Shown here: piece after piece, positions 1 through 8,944 of the stretch
How the letters are laid out: the number at the start of each line of letters is the position of its first letter
How positions within the stretch are numbered: position 1 is the first letter of the stretch
DNA from: Agromyces lapidis
GTDB lineage: Bacteria; Actinomycetota; Actinomycetes; Actinomycetales; Microbacteriaceae
Direction of reading: 5' to 3'
Assembly: GCF_009749405.1 (NCBI RefSeq)
Contig: NZ_WBIQ01000002.1
Span: 1 to 64,000, forward strand
Length of the DNA stretch: 64,000 nucleotides
Notes under the pieces: generated by a model
The model's database searches: none
Seen by the model: only the letters and a program-made list of their open reading frames with translations
What the model was told of the DNA's origin: nothing
Position numbers and translations under genes: made by a program

Positions 1-885
1 CAGGGCGGCCGCGGGCGCCGACAGCGGCTCGCCGGCTCGCCACACCGCCCGGAGCCGACGGCGCAGGTCGAGCCCGTCGACCGGCACCTCGACGAGCTCG
101 CCGCGCGCGACCCACGGGCGCGCGGCGAGCTCGCTGAGCACGGCGGGCCCGGCGCCGGATGCCGCCGAGATGAGCACGGCGGCGTTGCTCGAGAGCACCA
201 TCGCCGGGGCGGCGAGCTCGTGCCCCTCTGCACCCGTCGCCGGGCCGAGCGCCTCGGCGAGCGTCGAGCGGGTGCCCGATCCGGCCTCGCGGGTGACGAG
301 CGGCGTTGCGGCGAGTTCGGCCGCGGTGACGTGGGTGCGCCTCGTCCACGGGTGGGTGGGGGCGACGACCACGACGAGCCGGTCGCGCGCGACGATGCGG
401 CTGCGCGGTCCGTGCGGCACCGACGGCGATTCGACGAAGCCCAGCTCGATCTCGCGAGCCGCCAGCAGCTCGAACACCTGGCTCGAGTTCTCGACGCGCA
501 CCCTGACGTCGAGCTCGGGGTGGGCGTGCCGGAGCCCCGCGATCCACGCGGGCAGCAGGTACTCGGCGACGGTGAGGCTCGCCGCGAGGTCGAGCCGGGC
601 CTCGTGCCGTTCGCGCAGCGCGGTGGCGGTCGCGAGCAGTTCGGCGGCGCCGTCGACGAGGCGCCCGGCGAGTTCGGCGACGACGAGGCCGTCGGCCGTG
701 AGCCGCGAGCCGCGGGGGTGGCGTTCGACGAGCGTGAGCCCGAGGTTGCGCTCGAGGTTCGCGAGCGAGCGGCTCGCATTGGGCTGCGCCATGCCGACGG
801 CGCGGGCGGCGGCGCCGAGGCTGCCGTGCACGCCCACGGCGGCGAGCAGTTCGAGCACGGGCAGCTCCGGCCAGCGAGTGGGCAT
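1..885 (-). CDS. LysR-family transcriptional regulator (3' end cut by window edge)
   Basis: The minus-strand frame from ATG at 885 stays open to base 1, giving 295 codons with no stop, so the C-terminus lies outside the window. The N-terminus has the LysR winged-helix pattern: residues about 15-45 read as helix-turn-helix (AAARAVGMAQPNASRSLANL), followed by a periplasmic-binding-protein-like effector domain. It diverges from a YeiH-type membrane protein, the same arrangement as yeiE-yeiH in enterobacteria, so it probably controls that gene in response to a small ligand. A perfect dyad overlaps its own start codon, which suggests autorepression. The ligand cannot be told from the sequence. Confidence 0.88.
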   Translation of the reverse strand, partial: MPTRWPELPVLELLAAVGVHGSLGAAARAVGMAQPNASRSLANLERNLGLTLVERHPRGSRLTADGLVVAELAGRLVDGAAELLATATALRERHEARLDLAASLTVAEYLLPAWIAGLRHAHPELDVRVRVENSSQVFELLAAREIELGFVESPSVPHGPRSRIVARDRLVVVVAPTHPWTRRTHVTAAELAATPLVTREAGSGTRSTLAEALGPATGAEGHELAAPAMVLSSNAAVLISAASGAGPAVLSELAARPWVARGELVEVPVDGLDLRRRLRAVWRAGEPLSAPAAAL

Positions 886-900
886 ATCTGAATGATATGC
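882..900. promoter_or_regulatory. LysR-type operator dyad
   Basis: GCATATC (882-888), spacer TGAAT, GATATGC (894-900) is a perfect 7-bp inverted repeat. Within it T885 and A897 form the T-N11-A core typical of LysR sites. It overlaps the regulator's start codon and sits 56 bp upstream of the yeiH-like start, as expected for a divergent LysR-controlled promoter. Confidence 0.7.
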
Positions 901-955
901 CTCGATGCCTGAACGACGGCTACCGGAGGCGTGACCGCGCTGCGAGTGTGGAGGC

Positions 956-2023
956 ATGCTCCACCCCGCACCACCGCCGACGCGCTCCCTCACCGAGCGG
1001 GTCGTCGCCCGGATCCGGCTGCTCGGCCCCGGCCTGGCGCTCTGCGCCGCCGCCGCGGGCCTCGCGCTCGCCGCGACGCTCGTCCTCCCCACCCTCAGCG
1101 CGCTGCTCACGGCGATCGTGCTCGGCGTGCTCCTGCGCAACCTCGTGCCCCTCTCGCCGCGGCTCGAGCCCGGGCTCGCGTTCGCGGCGAAGCCGCTGCT
1201 CCGCCTCGGGATCGTGCTGCTGGGCCTGCAACTCGTGCTCGGGGACATCCTCGCCCTCGGGCCCGGCATGATCGCCGTCGTGATCGCGATCGTCGTCGGC
1301 GGCATCGCCGCGACCCTCCTCATCGGCCGTTGGCTCGGAATCGGCGCGACCCAGCGCCTGCTCATCGCCTGCGGATTCTCGATCTGCGGCGCGGCCGCGG
1401 TCGCCGCAGTCGACGGGGTCGTCGACGCCGAAGAGGAGGAGGTCGTCACCGCCGTGGCCCTCGTCGTCATCTTCGGCACGCTCATGATCCCGCTCGTGCC
1501 CTTCGTCGCGGGCCTCATCGGCCTCGACGATCGGCAGGCCGGAATGTGGGCCGGCGGGTCGATCCACGAGGTCGCGCAGGTCGTCGCCGTCGGCGGCGCA
1601 CTCGGCGGCACCGCGCTCGGCGTCGCGGTCGTCGTGAAGCTCGCGCGCGTACTCATGCTCGCCCCCGTGATGGCCGTCATCGGCCTGCAGCAGCGTCGGG
1701 CGCTCGCGAAGGCCGAGTTCGAGAGCGGTGCGGATGCCCCGGGCGGCCGTCGTGCCGTGAAGCGCCCGCCGCTCGTGCCGCTCTTCGTCGTCGGCTTCAT
1801 CGTGATGGTCGCGATCCGCTCGCTCGGCATCGTGCCGCCCGCCGTCGTCGTCGGCGCGGGCGTCGCGCAGACGATCCTGCTCGCCGCCGCGATGTTCGCG
1901 CTCGGCACGGGCGTGCGGTTCAGCATGTTCCGGCGGGTCGGCGTGCGCCCCTTCGTTCTCGCCGGGGCGTCGACGGTCGTCGTCGCCGGCATCGCGCTCG
2001 CCGGGGTCGCGCTCGTCGGCTGA
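956..2023 (+). CDS. YeiH family (UPF0324) putative sulfate/anion exporter membrane protein
   Basis: A 355-residue integral membrane protein with about ten hydrophobic segments and the glycine/alanine-rich helices typical of the YeiH/UPF0324 family. The conserved stretch around residues 138-150 (LIACGFSICGAAAVAA) and the later GGSIHEVAQV segment near residue 200 are family hallmarks. Members are annotated as putative sulfate exporters, but transport has rarely been shown. The divergent LysR gene is the usual genomic partner. A G-run (GGGGAGGGGAGGGG) follows the stop. Family assignment is confident; substrate is not. Confidence 0.85.
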   Translation: MLHPAPPPTRSLTERVVARIRLLGPGLALCAAAAGLALAATLVLPTLSALLTAIVLGVLLRNLVPLSPRLEPGLAFAAKPLLRLGIVLLGLQLVLGDILALGPGMIAVVIAIVVGGIAATLLIGRWLGIGATQRLLIACGFSICGAAAVAAVDGVVDAEEEEVVTAVALVVIFGTLMIPLVPFVAGLIGLDDRQAGMWAGGSIHEVAQVVAVGGALGGTALGVAVVVKLARVLMLAPVMAVIGLQQRRALAKAEFESGADAPGGRRAVKRPPLVPLFVVGFIVMVAIRSLGIVPPAVVVGAGVAQTILLAAAMFALGTGVRFSMFRRVGVRPFVLAGASTVVVAGIALAGVALVG

Positions 2024-2054
2024 GGGGAGGGGAGGGGCAGGCGCCCCCCGCCGA

Positions 2055-3044
2055 TCAGTCCTCGAGGCGCAGGTGACGCGAGGCCTGCTCGTCGCGCTGG
2101 CGCTGCTCGCGGTTCTCGGCGATGACGCGGTCGTCGCGGAGCGGCAGCTGCACCCGCTCCTCGGCGATGACACCAGCGCGCAACTGGCGGGCGCGTTCGA
2201 CCTCGGTGTCGAGCACGCCGCCGAACAGCAGCGCGAGGTTCGACAGCCACACCCAGAGCAGGAACGCGATCGCCCCGCCGAGGACGCCGTAGTTGCGCTG
2301 GAACGCGCCGATGCCGAAGACGTACAGGCCGAACAGCGCGGTGACGATCACCCAGGCGAGCAGTGCGCCGACCGCGCCGATGCTGAACCAGCGCAGGTGC
2401 CGTCGCTTCACGTTCGGGGCCGCCCAGTAGAGGAGCGCGATCATGGCGATGCCGATCGCCGCGAGCACCGGCACCTTGCCGAGATCCCACCAGAAGGCGA
2501 CGCCCTCGTCGAGGCCGAGCGTGCGGGCGAGCGCCTCGGCCACCGGCCCCGACACGACGAGACCGATCGCCGCGAGCGTCGCGAGCACCACGACGACGGC
2601 CGAGACCGCGAGCATCGCCGGTCGCATCGCCCAGAACGGGCGGCCCTCGTCGACGCCGTAGAGGCGGTTCAGGCCACGGCCGAGGGAGCCGACGTAGCCC
2701 GACGTCGCCCAGATCAGGCCGACGAGGCCCGTCGCGAAGGCGAGGCCCGCGTGCGAGGCGTCGAGCAGCTGCTCGAGCGGGGTGCGAAGGGCGGCGACGA
2801 CCTCGTCGCCGCCGAGCTGGTCGACGACGTCGAGGAACACGCCGACCGCGGCCTCGGCGCTGCCGAAGATGCCGATCGCGGCGAGCACCGCGAGCAGGCC
2901 GGGGAGGGTCGCGAGCACCGCGTAGAAGGTGAGGGCGGCCGCGATGTCCTGCACCTGGTTGATGCGGTACTCGTGCGCGGTGCGGGTGAGGATGACCCGC
3001 CAGTCCTCGCGCGACAGCCGTACGGGTGAGTCGTGGTCGGGCAT
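2055..3044 (-). CDS. YihY/BrkB family inner membrane protein
   Basis: A 329-residue protein with six predicted membrane segments between residues about 35 and 275. It carries the BrkB/YihY signature: an N-terminal AALTFYAVLATLPGLLAVLA helix, a central GLIWATSGYVGSLGRGLNRLYGV loop region, and the late NYGVLGGAIAFLLWVWLSNLALLFGG motif followed by a charged tail. The family was once called ribonuclease BN in error; its real function is unknown, and lipid or virulence-related roles are suggested. ATG at 3044 is the first good start. It converges on the yeiH-like gene with only 31 bp between them. Confidence 0.88.
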   Translation of the reverse strand: MPDHDSPVRLSREDWRVILTRTAHEYRINQVQDIAAALTFYAVLATLPGLLAVLAAIGIFGSAEAAVGVFLDVVDQLGGDEVVAALRTPLEQLLDASHAGLAFATGLVGLIWATSGYVGSLGRGLNRLYGVDEGRPFWAMRPAMLAVSAVVVVLATLAAIGLVVSGPVAEALARTLGLDEGVAFWWDLGKVPVLAAIGIAMIALLYWAAPNVKRRHLRWFSIGAVGALLAWVIVTALFGLYVFGIGAFQRNYGVLGGAIAFLLWVWLSNLALLFGGVLDTEVERARQLRAGVIAEERVQLPLRDDRVIAENREQRQRDEQASRHLRLED

Positions 3045-3226
3045 GCGCGGTCTCCGATCGGGGCAGTGCCGAGCCTATGGCGTGCCGCCCGCATGCGGCA
3101 GGGGGTTGCGGGGCGGTCGCGTTCGACACCGCGCCGCTCGTGGGCGAAGATATGCCGACGGCCACCGCCGCACGCGACCGACGCCCACTCGACTCGAACC
3201 CGAACGACAGACCGGAGCCGCAGCCC

Positions 3227-3712
3227 ATGTACGACCTCCCCCGTCCCGACCGGCCCCCGGCCTACCAGCTCAACCCGCTGCGCGTGCGCCGGGCCTCGCT
3301 GAAGGTCGCCTTCGTGCTCGTCACGGGCGGCCTGCTGCTCGCGGTCATCGCGGGGCTCTCGGGCGCTGGGCTCGGCGGAACCATCACGCAGGTCGCACTC
3401 GAGGCCGGCTGGTGGATCATGCTCGCCAGGTGCCTGCGCTCCGAAGAGGAGGAGCTCGACCCGTCGCGGCCGTGGTGGCAGGCGACCTACCGCCCGACGG
3501 CGAGCTTCGCGATCACGGCCTACTTCGCGTTCGGCATCGCCTTCGCGACGATCAACTTCATGCCGCTCATCGAGCACCTGCCGATGGACGACGTGCTCGG
3601 CTTCGCGATCCGGCAGATCGTGAACATCCTGCTCGGGCTGTTCTACCTGCACTCCGCCGTGCGATTGAAGATCCGCGAACTCCGTCGACGGGCCGACGGC
3701 GCCGGTCGCTGA
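3227..3712 (+). CDS. Small hypothetical membrane protein
   Basis: A 161-residue protein with a short proline-rich N-terminus (YDLPRPDRPPAYQLNPLRVR), then hydrophobic helices at about 24-50, 52-66, 88-115 and 128-148. I do not recognise a named family. ATG at 3227 is preferred because GGAG lies about 10 nt upstream; an in-frame ATG at 3152 would add 25 low-complexity residues. Its last 70 bp overlap the convergent acyltransferase gene tail to tail, so transcripts of the two are complementary at their 3' ends. Confidence 0.7.
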   Translation: MYDLPRPDRPPAYQLNPLRVRRASLKVAFVLVTGGLLLAVIAGLSGAGLGGTITQVALEAGWWIMLARCLRSEEEELDPSRPWWQATYRPTASFAITAYFAFGIAFATINFMPLIEHLPMDDVLGFAIRQIVNILLGLFYLHSAVRLKIRELRRRADGAGR

Positions 3713-5016
3713 ACCGGGCGGGTGAGCGCGAGAGCCAGGAGGGCGAGCGCGATCACCGCGGGCCCCGGGCTGAAGCCCGCGACGAGCAGCACCGCGACGC
3801 CGCCGACGGCGCAGATCGCCTCGAGCCCGGTCGTCGCAGCGCCTGGGCCGGTACGGGCACCCGCCTCCGAACCGCGCCCGCGCCGCCCGCCGGCCCGCTC
3901 GAACCGGGCGAACACGAGTACGACCGCCGCCACCACGACCGCCGAGACGACGAGCCAGATCGGACGACTCGCCCACCAGCCGGCGGTGAGCGGCTCGGGC
4001 AGCGCCAGCCCGAGCGCGGCGTTCGCGGCGAGCGCCGCACCCGCGAGGCCCACGAGCACCGGCATGTGCCAGAGGTAGACGGTCATCGCCCGTTCGCCGA
4101 CGAACGAGATCGCGCGCGAGGCATCCCGCTCGGCGACCCAAGCGCGGATGCGCGGGCGGGCGAGCTCGAACAGCGCGAGCTGCGCGACGCCGAGCACGAC
4201 GAGGCACAGGGTCGGCGGGTTGAGGTTCACGAGCATGTCGACCGGGTAGGGCCCGGCGAGCGTGAGCACTGCGAGCAGCGTCAGCGATGCGCCGGCGAGG
4301 CCCCAGAGGGTGCGGCGTGCGAGGCCGTCGAGGGCGCCGTCGGCGAGGTGGAAGCCGAGCTGCTGCACGAGCAGCCAGACGAGCAGCAGGTTGAGGTAGC
4401 CGATCGGTTCGACCCCCGTCGAGAGCCGCAGCAGGTCGACCGCGACGACGCCGCCGAGCAGGGCGATCGGGGCGAGCACCGGTGCTCGTTCGTGCAGCCT
4501 CACCATCGTCGGCACGAGCGCCGACACGGCGAGGTAGACGCCGAGGAACCAGAGCGGCTGCCCGACGCGGAACCCGGCGATGCCGACCGTCTCGGCCGGC
4601 ACGCCCGCGAGCGACAGCGCAGCGAGCGCGGCGGCGACGACCGCGACGAGCACGATCGCGGGGCGCACGAGGCGTTCGACGCGGGCTCGCACGTACTCCG
4701 CACCGCTCGCGCCGCGGGTACGCATCGAGCGCCAGTGCGTGATGCTCGAGAACCCGCCGACGATGAAGAACAGCGGCATGATCTGCACGACCCAGCTCAC
4801 CGGGCCGAACCAGGCCTGATGCTCGAGGGCGTTCTCGAGCACCGGCCCGTCGGGGCCGACGCTCACGCCGACCATCATCGCGTGCAGCGCGAAGACGACG
4901 GCGAGCAGCATCACACGGACCGCGTCCACGCTGACATCGCGTCGCACACCGGCGCGTTCGCGAACGGATGCCTCGGGGCGGGTCGTCGCCCGCGGACGTT
5001 CGACTGTCTGGCTCAT
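3643..5016 (-). CDS. Acyltransferase 3 family membrane protein
   Basis: A 457-residue multi-pass protein. Residues about 28-60 (DAVRVMLLAVVFALHAMMVG) and 75-100 (QIMPLFFIVGGFSSITHWRS) match the first helices of the acyltransferase-3/OafA family, which transfer acyl groups to surface glycans or lipids. The family's first histidine can be seen in the first segment (LHAMM). Start at 5016 follows directly behind a 40-50 bp element that is nearly duplicated in front of the neighbouring sensor kinase, so this gene is a likely target of that two-component system. Acceptor substrate is unknown. Confidence 0.82.
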   Translation of the reverse strand: MSQTVERPRATTRPEASVRERAGVRRDVSVDAVRVMLLAVVFALHAMMVGVSVGPDGPVLENALEHQAWFGPVSWVVQIMPLFFIVGGFSSITHWRSMRTRGASGAEYVRARVERLVRPAIVLVAVVAAALAALSLAGVPAETVGIAGFRVGQPLWFLGVYLAVSALVPTMVRLHERAPVLAPIALLGGVVAVDLLRLSTGVEPIGYLNLLLVWLLVQQLGFHLADGALDGLARRTLWGLAGASLTLLAVLTLAGPYPVDMLVNLNPPTLCLVVLGVAQLALFELARPRIRAWVAERDASRAISFVGERAMTVYLWHMPVLVGLAGAALAANAALGLALPEPLTAGWWASRPIWLVVSAVVVAAVVLVFARFERAGGRRGRGSEAGARTGPGAATTGLEAICAVGGVAVLLVAGFSPGPAVIALALLALALTRPVQRPAPSARRRSSRIFNRTAECR

Positions 5017-5045
5017 GGCGAGAGGCTACGAACGCGGTGCCGTCG

Positions 5046-5090
5046 GCAGCATCACCCCGGCGAGCGGTTCGCGGGCGGTACCGCGGTACC
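5046..5090 (-). promoter_or_regulatory. Regulatory element upstream of the acyltransferase, duplicated upstream of the kinase
   Basis: Reading the minus strand, GGTACCGCGGTACC (a perfect 14-bp palindrome, 5077-5090) is followed by a GC-rich spacer and GATGCTGC (5046-5053), ending 30 bp before the acyltransferase ATG. An element with the same order of blocks lies at 7183-7227, in front of the kinase. NarL/LuxR-type regulators bind short dyads, so this is a candidate operator with an adjoining promoter. Confidence 0.5.
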
Positions 5091-5105
5091 GGCCCCGGCC
5101 GCCCG

Positions 5106-5783
5106 TCAGCCGGCGGAGGGAGTGACGAGACCGGTGTCGTACGCGAGCACCACCGCGTGCACGCGGTCGCGCAGGCCGAGCTTCTGCAGGATCTTCGAGA
5201 CGTGCGTCTTCACCGTCTGCTCGGCGATGAAGAGCGCTGCGGCGATCTCGGAGTTCGACATGCCCCGGCCGACGAGGGTCAGCACCTCGAGCTCGCGCTC
5301 GGTGAGCTCGGCGAGTCGGTTGCCCGTGGGCTTCCGCGGCGGGCCCGATCGGGCGAAGTCCTCGATGAGCCGCCGGGTGACGCTCGGGGCCAGCAGCGCA
5401 TCGCCGCCGGCCACGACGCGCACCGCCTGCACGAGCTCGTCGGGCGTGGCATCCTTCAGCAGGAAGCCGCTCGCGCCCGCCCGAAGCGCGTCGTACACGT
5501 ACTCGTCGATGTCGAAGGTGGTGAGCATCAGCACCCGCGGCACGTAGTCGGAGCTGCGGGGCGGCGTCTGCAGGGCTCGAGTCGCCTCGATGCCGTTCTG
5601 CTGCGGCATCCGCACGTCCATGAGCACGACATCGGGGCGCAGCTCGTGCGCGAGCGACACCGCCTCGACCCCGTCGGCGGCCTGCCCGACGACCTCGATG
5701 CCGGGCTGTGCCGCGAGCACCGCCGCGAATCCCGCGCGCACCATCGCCTGGTCGTCGGCGATGAGTACCGAGATCGTCACCAC
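5106..5783 (-). CDS. NarL/LuxR-type two-component response regulator
   Basis: A 225-residue protein with an N-terminal receiver domain (acidic pair D10/D11, phospho-acceptor D56 in VVLMDVRMP, conserved Lys in GFLLKDA near 106) and a C-terminal LuxR helix-turn-helix from about 155 (LTERELEVLTLVGRGMSNSEIA). The start GTG overlaps the stop of the upstream kinase gene (TGGTGA), so the two are translationally coupled. The probable targets are its own operon and the adjacent acyltransferase, judged from the shared upstream element. Confidence 0.92.
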   Translation of the reverse strand: MVTISVLIADDQAMVRAGFAAVLAAQPGIEVVGQAADGVEAVSLAHELRPDVVLMDVRMPQQNGIEATRALQTPPRSSDYVPRVLMLTTFDIDEYVYDALRAGASGFLLKDATPDELVQAVRVVAGGDALLAPSVTRRLIEDFARSGPPRKPTGNRLAELTERELEVLTLVGRGMSNSEIAAALFIAEQTVKTHVSKILQKLGLRDRVHAVVLAYDTGLVTPSAG

Positions 5784-7150
5784 TGGCCTCCATCCGACCC
5801 GAGCGGGAGGGTCGCGAGTACACGGTATCCGCCGCCGGGCCGGGGGCCGTGCTCGGCGCGCCCGCCGAGCAGCGCGGCGCGCTCGTCGATGCCGACGAGG
5901 CCGTGGCCGCCGCCGGTGCGTTCGGCCGGCTCGGCACCCGGTGCCGGCTCGCCCTCGACCGGCGCAGGCGGAGGCTCGTTCTCCACGGCGACGACGAGAT
6001 CATCGCCGAGCAGCTCGACCGACACGTGCGTCGCCGCACCGGGCGCATGGCGCACGACATTGCTCAGCGCCTCCTGCACTATCCGGTAGGCGGCGGTGCC
6101 GGCCAGGCCGCCGGCCGGGAGCGCGGGGTCGACGTCGAGGGTGACCGGAACCCCGGCGCGCTCGACCGAGCCGACGAGCGCCGGCAGCTCGCCGAGACCG
6201 GGCTGCGGTGCGGTCTCGGCCTCGGCCTCGGCGCTGCGGAGGACGCTCAGGAGCTGTCGCATCTCGACCATCGCGGTGCGTGCCGAGTCGGCGATCTCGG
6301 CGAACTCGGTGCGAGCCGCGTCGCTCAGACCCTCGACCCGGTACGGTGCGCTCGTCGCCTGCACGTGGATGATCGAGAGGCCGTGCGCGACGACGTCGTG
6401 CAGCTCGCGAGCGATTCGGTTGCGCTCCTCGACGAGCACCCGGCGCTCCTGCTCCGCCGCGGAGACGGCGCGCTCGCGGAAGAGTTCGCCGGCGATCACC
6501 CGCCACTGGGCGACGAGCAGCGAGACCGGCAGGGCGATCGCGGTGAGCGAGGCTGCCGCGATCTCGTTCGCGGTCGCACCGGCATCGGTGAACGCGAACG
6601 GCAGCGTGACGACGACCCCCGCGAGCCAGGCGACGAACATGCCCCGCCAGCTCATGCCCAGCAGGCCGAGCACGAACAGCAGCGCGGCCTGGCCGATGAT
6701 CGTCGTCACCGGCCACGGCCACGGTGCGCCGTCGGAGCCCGAGGAGAGCAGGGCGAACACGAGGATGCCGCTCGTCGCGATGACGACGGCGGTCTTGGGG
6801 AATCGCATCGCGAGCGGCAGCGGGATCGCGAGGGCGAGCCCCGTGCCGAACGCGGCGAGGAGGTGGACTTCGTAGATCGTCGCCGCGAGCGGCACGAAGA
6901 CGACGAACAGCACCAGTGCGAGCAGGGAGGTCGCCACCCAGAGCCACGCGAGGAAGCGGCGCTCGGGGTCGCGCGGAGTCGACCTCGCGCGTGCCAGCGT
7001 CAGCTTCGGCCACTGCCGCGCGGGTCGGGTGCGCGACTCGGGCGCGGTCGGTGCAGGAGGGGTCGACGGCGCGGGAGGCGCGGGCGGCTCGGGCGCCCGC
7101 GGCGAAGCCGCCTGGCGACCGCTCGTCGGCTCGGGCTGGATGGTGTCCAT
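5777..7150 (-). CDS. Sensor histidine kinase (HisKA_3 family)
   Basis: A 457-residue protein from ATG at 7150. A proline-rich cytoplasmic N-terminus (1-60) is followed by five or six membrane segments (about 70-210). Next come the HisKA_3 dimerisation box with phospho-acceptor H251 (NRIARELHDVVAHGL) and a C-terminal HATPase domain with the GHGLVGIDER glycine box. Such kinases pair with NarL-type regulators, as found directly downstream. An alternative start at 7189 would add 13 residues but would run through the duplicated regulatory element, so 7150 is preferred. The stimulus is unknown. Confidence 0.9.
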   Translation of the reverse strand: MDTIQPEPTSGRQAASPRAPEPPAPPAPSTPPAPTAPESRTRPARQWPKLTLARARSTPRDPERRFLAWLWVATSLLALVLFVVFVPLAATIYEVHLLAAFGTGLALAIPLPLAMRFPKTAVVIATSGILVFALLSSGSDGAPWPWPVTTIIGQAALLFVLGLLGMSWRGMFVAWLAGVVVTLPFAFTDAGATANEIAAASLTAIALPVSLLVAQWRVIAGELFRERAVSAAEQERRVLVEERNRIARELHDVVAHGLSIIHVQATSAPYRVEGLSDAARTEFAEIADSARTAMVEMRQLLSVLRSAEAEAETAPQPGLGELPALVGSVERAGVPVTLDVDPALPAGGLAGTAAYRIVQEALSNVVRHAPGAATHVSVELLGDDLVVAVENEPPPAPVEGEPAPGAEPAERTGGGHGLVGIDERAALLGGRAEHGPRPGGGYRVLATLPLGSDGGQW

Positions 7151-7182
7151 GATGCGAGTCAGCCTGCCACGGTCGGTCGCCC

Positions 7183-7227
7183 GCAGCATCCCCCCGGGGA
7201 GCGATTTCCGCGACGGTACCGGCGTAC
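7183..7227 (-). promoter_or_regulatory. Regulatory element upstream of the histidine kinase
   Basis: Minus-strand reading gives CGTACGCCGGTACC, a spacer with CGCTCCCCGG and then GATGCTGC ending 33 bp before the kinase ATG. It matches the element at 5046-5090 along most of its length with one indel, so the two-component operon is probably autoregulated. Confidence 0.5.
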
Positions 7228-7234
7228 GGGTTCG

Positions 7235-8479
7235 TCATCGCGATCCCCGACGCACCGTCTCCTCCAGCCGTTCGGCGAGGAAGGTCCGTTCGACCTCGTT
7301 GTCGGTCTGCTCGAGCGCTTCGCGATATGCCGCAGCCGCTTCCGTCCATCGGCACGACTGTCGAAGGAAGTCGGCGCGGGCAGCGCTGAGATAGGCGTAC
7401 CTGGCGAGCACCGGATCGGCCGCCAACGGTGCCAGCGCGTCGAGACCCGCCTGCGGGCCGTCGCGCAGTCCCACGGCGACCGCCCGATTCAGCGCCACCA
7501 CGGGCGACGGCCACCGCTCGTCGAGCAGGTCGTAGAGGCCCACGATCTCGTCCCAGTCGGTCTGCTCCCAGCTCGGCGCCTCGGCGTGCACGGCGGCGAT
7601 CGCCGCCTCGACCGCGTATCGGGTCGGCGGCCGCTGCTGCAAGGCGGAGACCAGCAGGCCGATGCCCTCCGCGATCACCCGTCCGTCCCAGCGGGTCCGA
7701 TCCTGTTCGGCGAGCAGCGCGAGCTGCCCGGAGTCGGAGACCCGGGTGCCGGCCCGCGCATCGATGAGCAGCATGAGTGCGAGCAGCGCGGCGACCTCGG
7801 ACTCGGTCGGCATCAGCGAGTGCAGCAGTCGCGCGAGGCCCAACGCGCGGTCGACGAGGTCGCGGCGGACCAGCCGCTCGGCGACGGGTGCGGTGTGACC
7901 GGTCGTGAAGATCAGGTAGACGACGTCGAGCACGGCGCCGAGTCGCTCGCCGAGGCGATCGGGTGCCGGCACCCGATAGGCGATGCGCGCCAGGGCGATC
8001 TTCTTCTTCGCCCGGGTGATGCGCGCCGCCATCGTGGTCTCCGACACGAGCAGGGCACGGGCGACCTCGGCGGTCGACAGCCCGCACACGACTCGGAGCG
8101 TCAGGGCGATCTGCGCCTCGCGGGACAACGCCGGATGGCAGCACGTGAAGACGAGCCGCAGGCGGTCGTCGTCGAAGGCGTCCGCGTCGGGTTGCGCCGT
8201 CGCCGTCTCGTCGACGACGAGCTCCGGGAGTCGCTGCGCAAGCCGCGTGCGACGGCGAAGCTCGTCTCGTGCCCGGTTGCGTGCCGTGGTGGTGAGCCAG
8301 GCGCCGGGCCGGTCGGGCACGCCCGAGACCCGCCAGTGCTGCAGTGCCTGCACGTACGCGTCCTGGGCGCATTCCTCGGCGAGATCGAAATCGCGGGTCA
8401 TGCGGGCGGTCGCGGCGAACACGCGGACCCATTCGTCACGATGGGCCCGCGCGACCGCGTCGGCGACCTCATCGGCCAT
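7235..8479 (-). CDS. ECF42-type RNA polymerase sigma factor with DUF6596/TPR-like C-terminal domain
   Basis: A 414-residue protein. Residues 1-75 hold sigma region 2 (DFDLAEECAQDAYVQALQHW), residues about 110-165 hold region 4 (ALTLRVVCGLSTAEVARALL), and residues 180-410 form the long helical DUF6596 domain typical of the ECF42 group. ECF42 factors have no anti-sigma; they are encoded with a DGPF/YciI-like protein and the C-terminal domain controls activity. The partner gene lies immediately upstream and overlaps it by 11 bp. The regulon is unknown. Confidence 0.9.
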   Translation of the reverse strand: MADEVADAVARAHRDEWVRVFAATARMTRDFDLAEECAQDAYVQALQHWRVSGVPDRPGAWLTTTARNRARDELRRRTRLAQRLPELVVDETATAQPDADAFDDDRLRLVFTCCHPALSREAQIALTLRVVCGLSTAEVARALLVSETTMAARITRAKKKIALARIAYRVPAPDRLGERLGAVLDVVYLIFTTGHTAPVAERLVRRDLVDRALGLARLLHSLMPTESEVAALLALMLLIDARAGTRVSDSGQLALLAEQDRTRWDGRVIAEGIGLLVSALQQRPPTRYAVEAAIAAVHAEAPSWEQTDWDEIVGLYDLLDERWPSPVVALNRAVAVGLRDGPQAGLDALAPLAADPVLARYAYLSAARADFLRQSCRWTEAAAAYREALEQTDNEVERTFLAERLEETVRRGSR

Positions 8480-8843
8480 CGGCGCCCGCCACCGGGCGGA
8501 TCTCGACCCCGCCGTGATCGGCCGAGGCCTCGGAGAGCAGTGAGGCCAGCCCGATCACCTCGTCGAGGTCGTTCGCCTCGATCAGGTAGAACCCGCCCAC
8601 CGCCTCCTTGGTCTCGAGGAACGGGCCGTCGGTCACGGTGACCGTCCCATCGGCGCCCGCGCGCAGCGTCGTCGCGACCTCGGCGGGCGTCAGCTCGCGG
8701 GTGTCGAGAACAGCCGGCCCGGCCGCCTCGACCAGTGCGCGATGGCCGGCCGCGAGGTCGCTGCGGGCCTGTGCCGACATCGCGGCCCACCGCTGCTCGT
8801 CGCCGTAGATCAGGATCAGGTACTTCGCCATGACATCTCCCAT
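8469..8843 (-). CDS. YciI/DGPF family protein, partner of the ECF42 sigma factor
   Basis: A 124-residue protein of the YCII-related (DGPF) family: MAKYLILIYGDE at residues 5-16 is the usual first strand, and the family motif appears as TVTDGPFLETKEAVGGFYLIE at about 71-91. These small alpha/beta-barrel dimers accompany ECF42 sigma factors in most genomes. The 11-bp overlap with the downstream sigma gene indicates one transcript. ATG at 8831 (MAKYL) is an alternative start close to the family's usual beginning. Confidence 0.9.
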   Translation of the reverse strand: MGDVMAKYLILIYGDEQRWAAMSAQARSDLAAGHRALVEAAGPAVLDTRELTPAEVATTLRAGADGTVTVTDGPFLETKEAVGGFYLIEANDLDEVIGLASLLSEASADHGGVEIRPVAGADGR

Positions 8844-8944
8844 GCCCGTGGAGAGCCCCGGATGGGCTCACCTGAACAGACGACGATTTCCCCACCGCCG
8901 AAATCGACAGCTCGGGAGAAATGTCTCACGTCCGGGCGGAGTTG

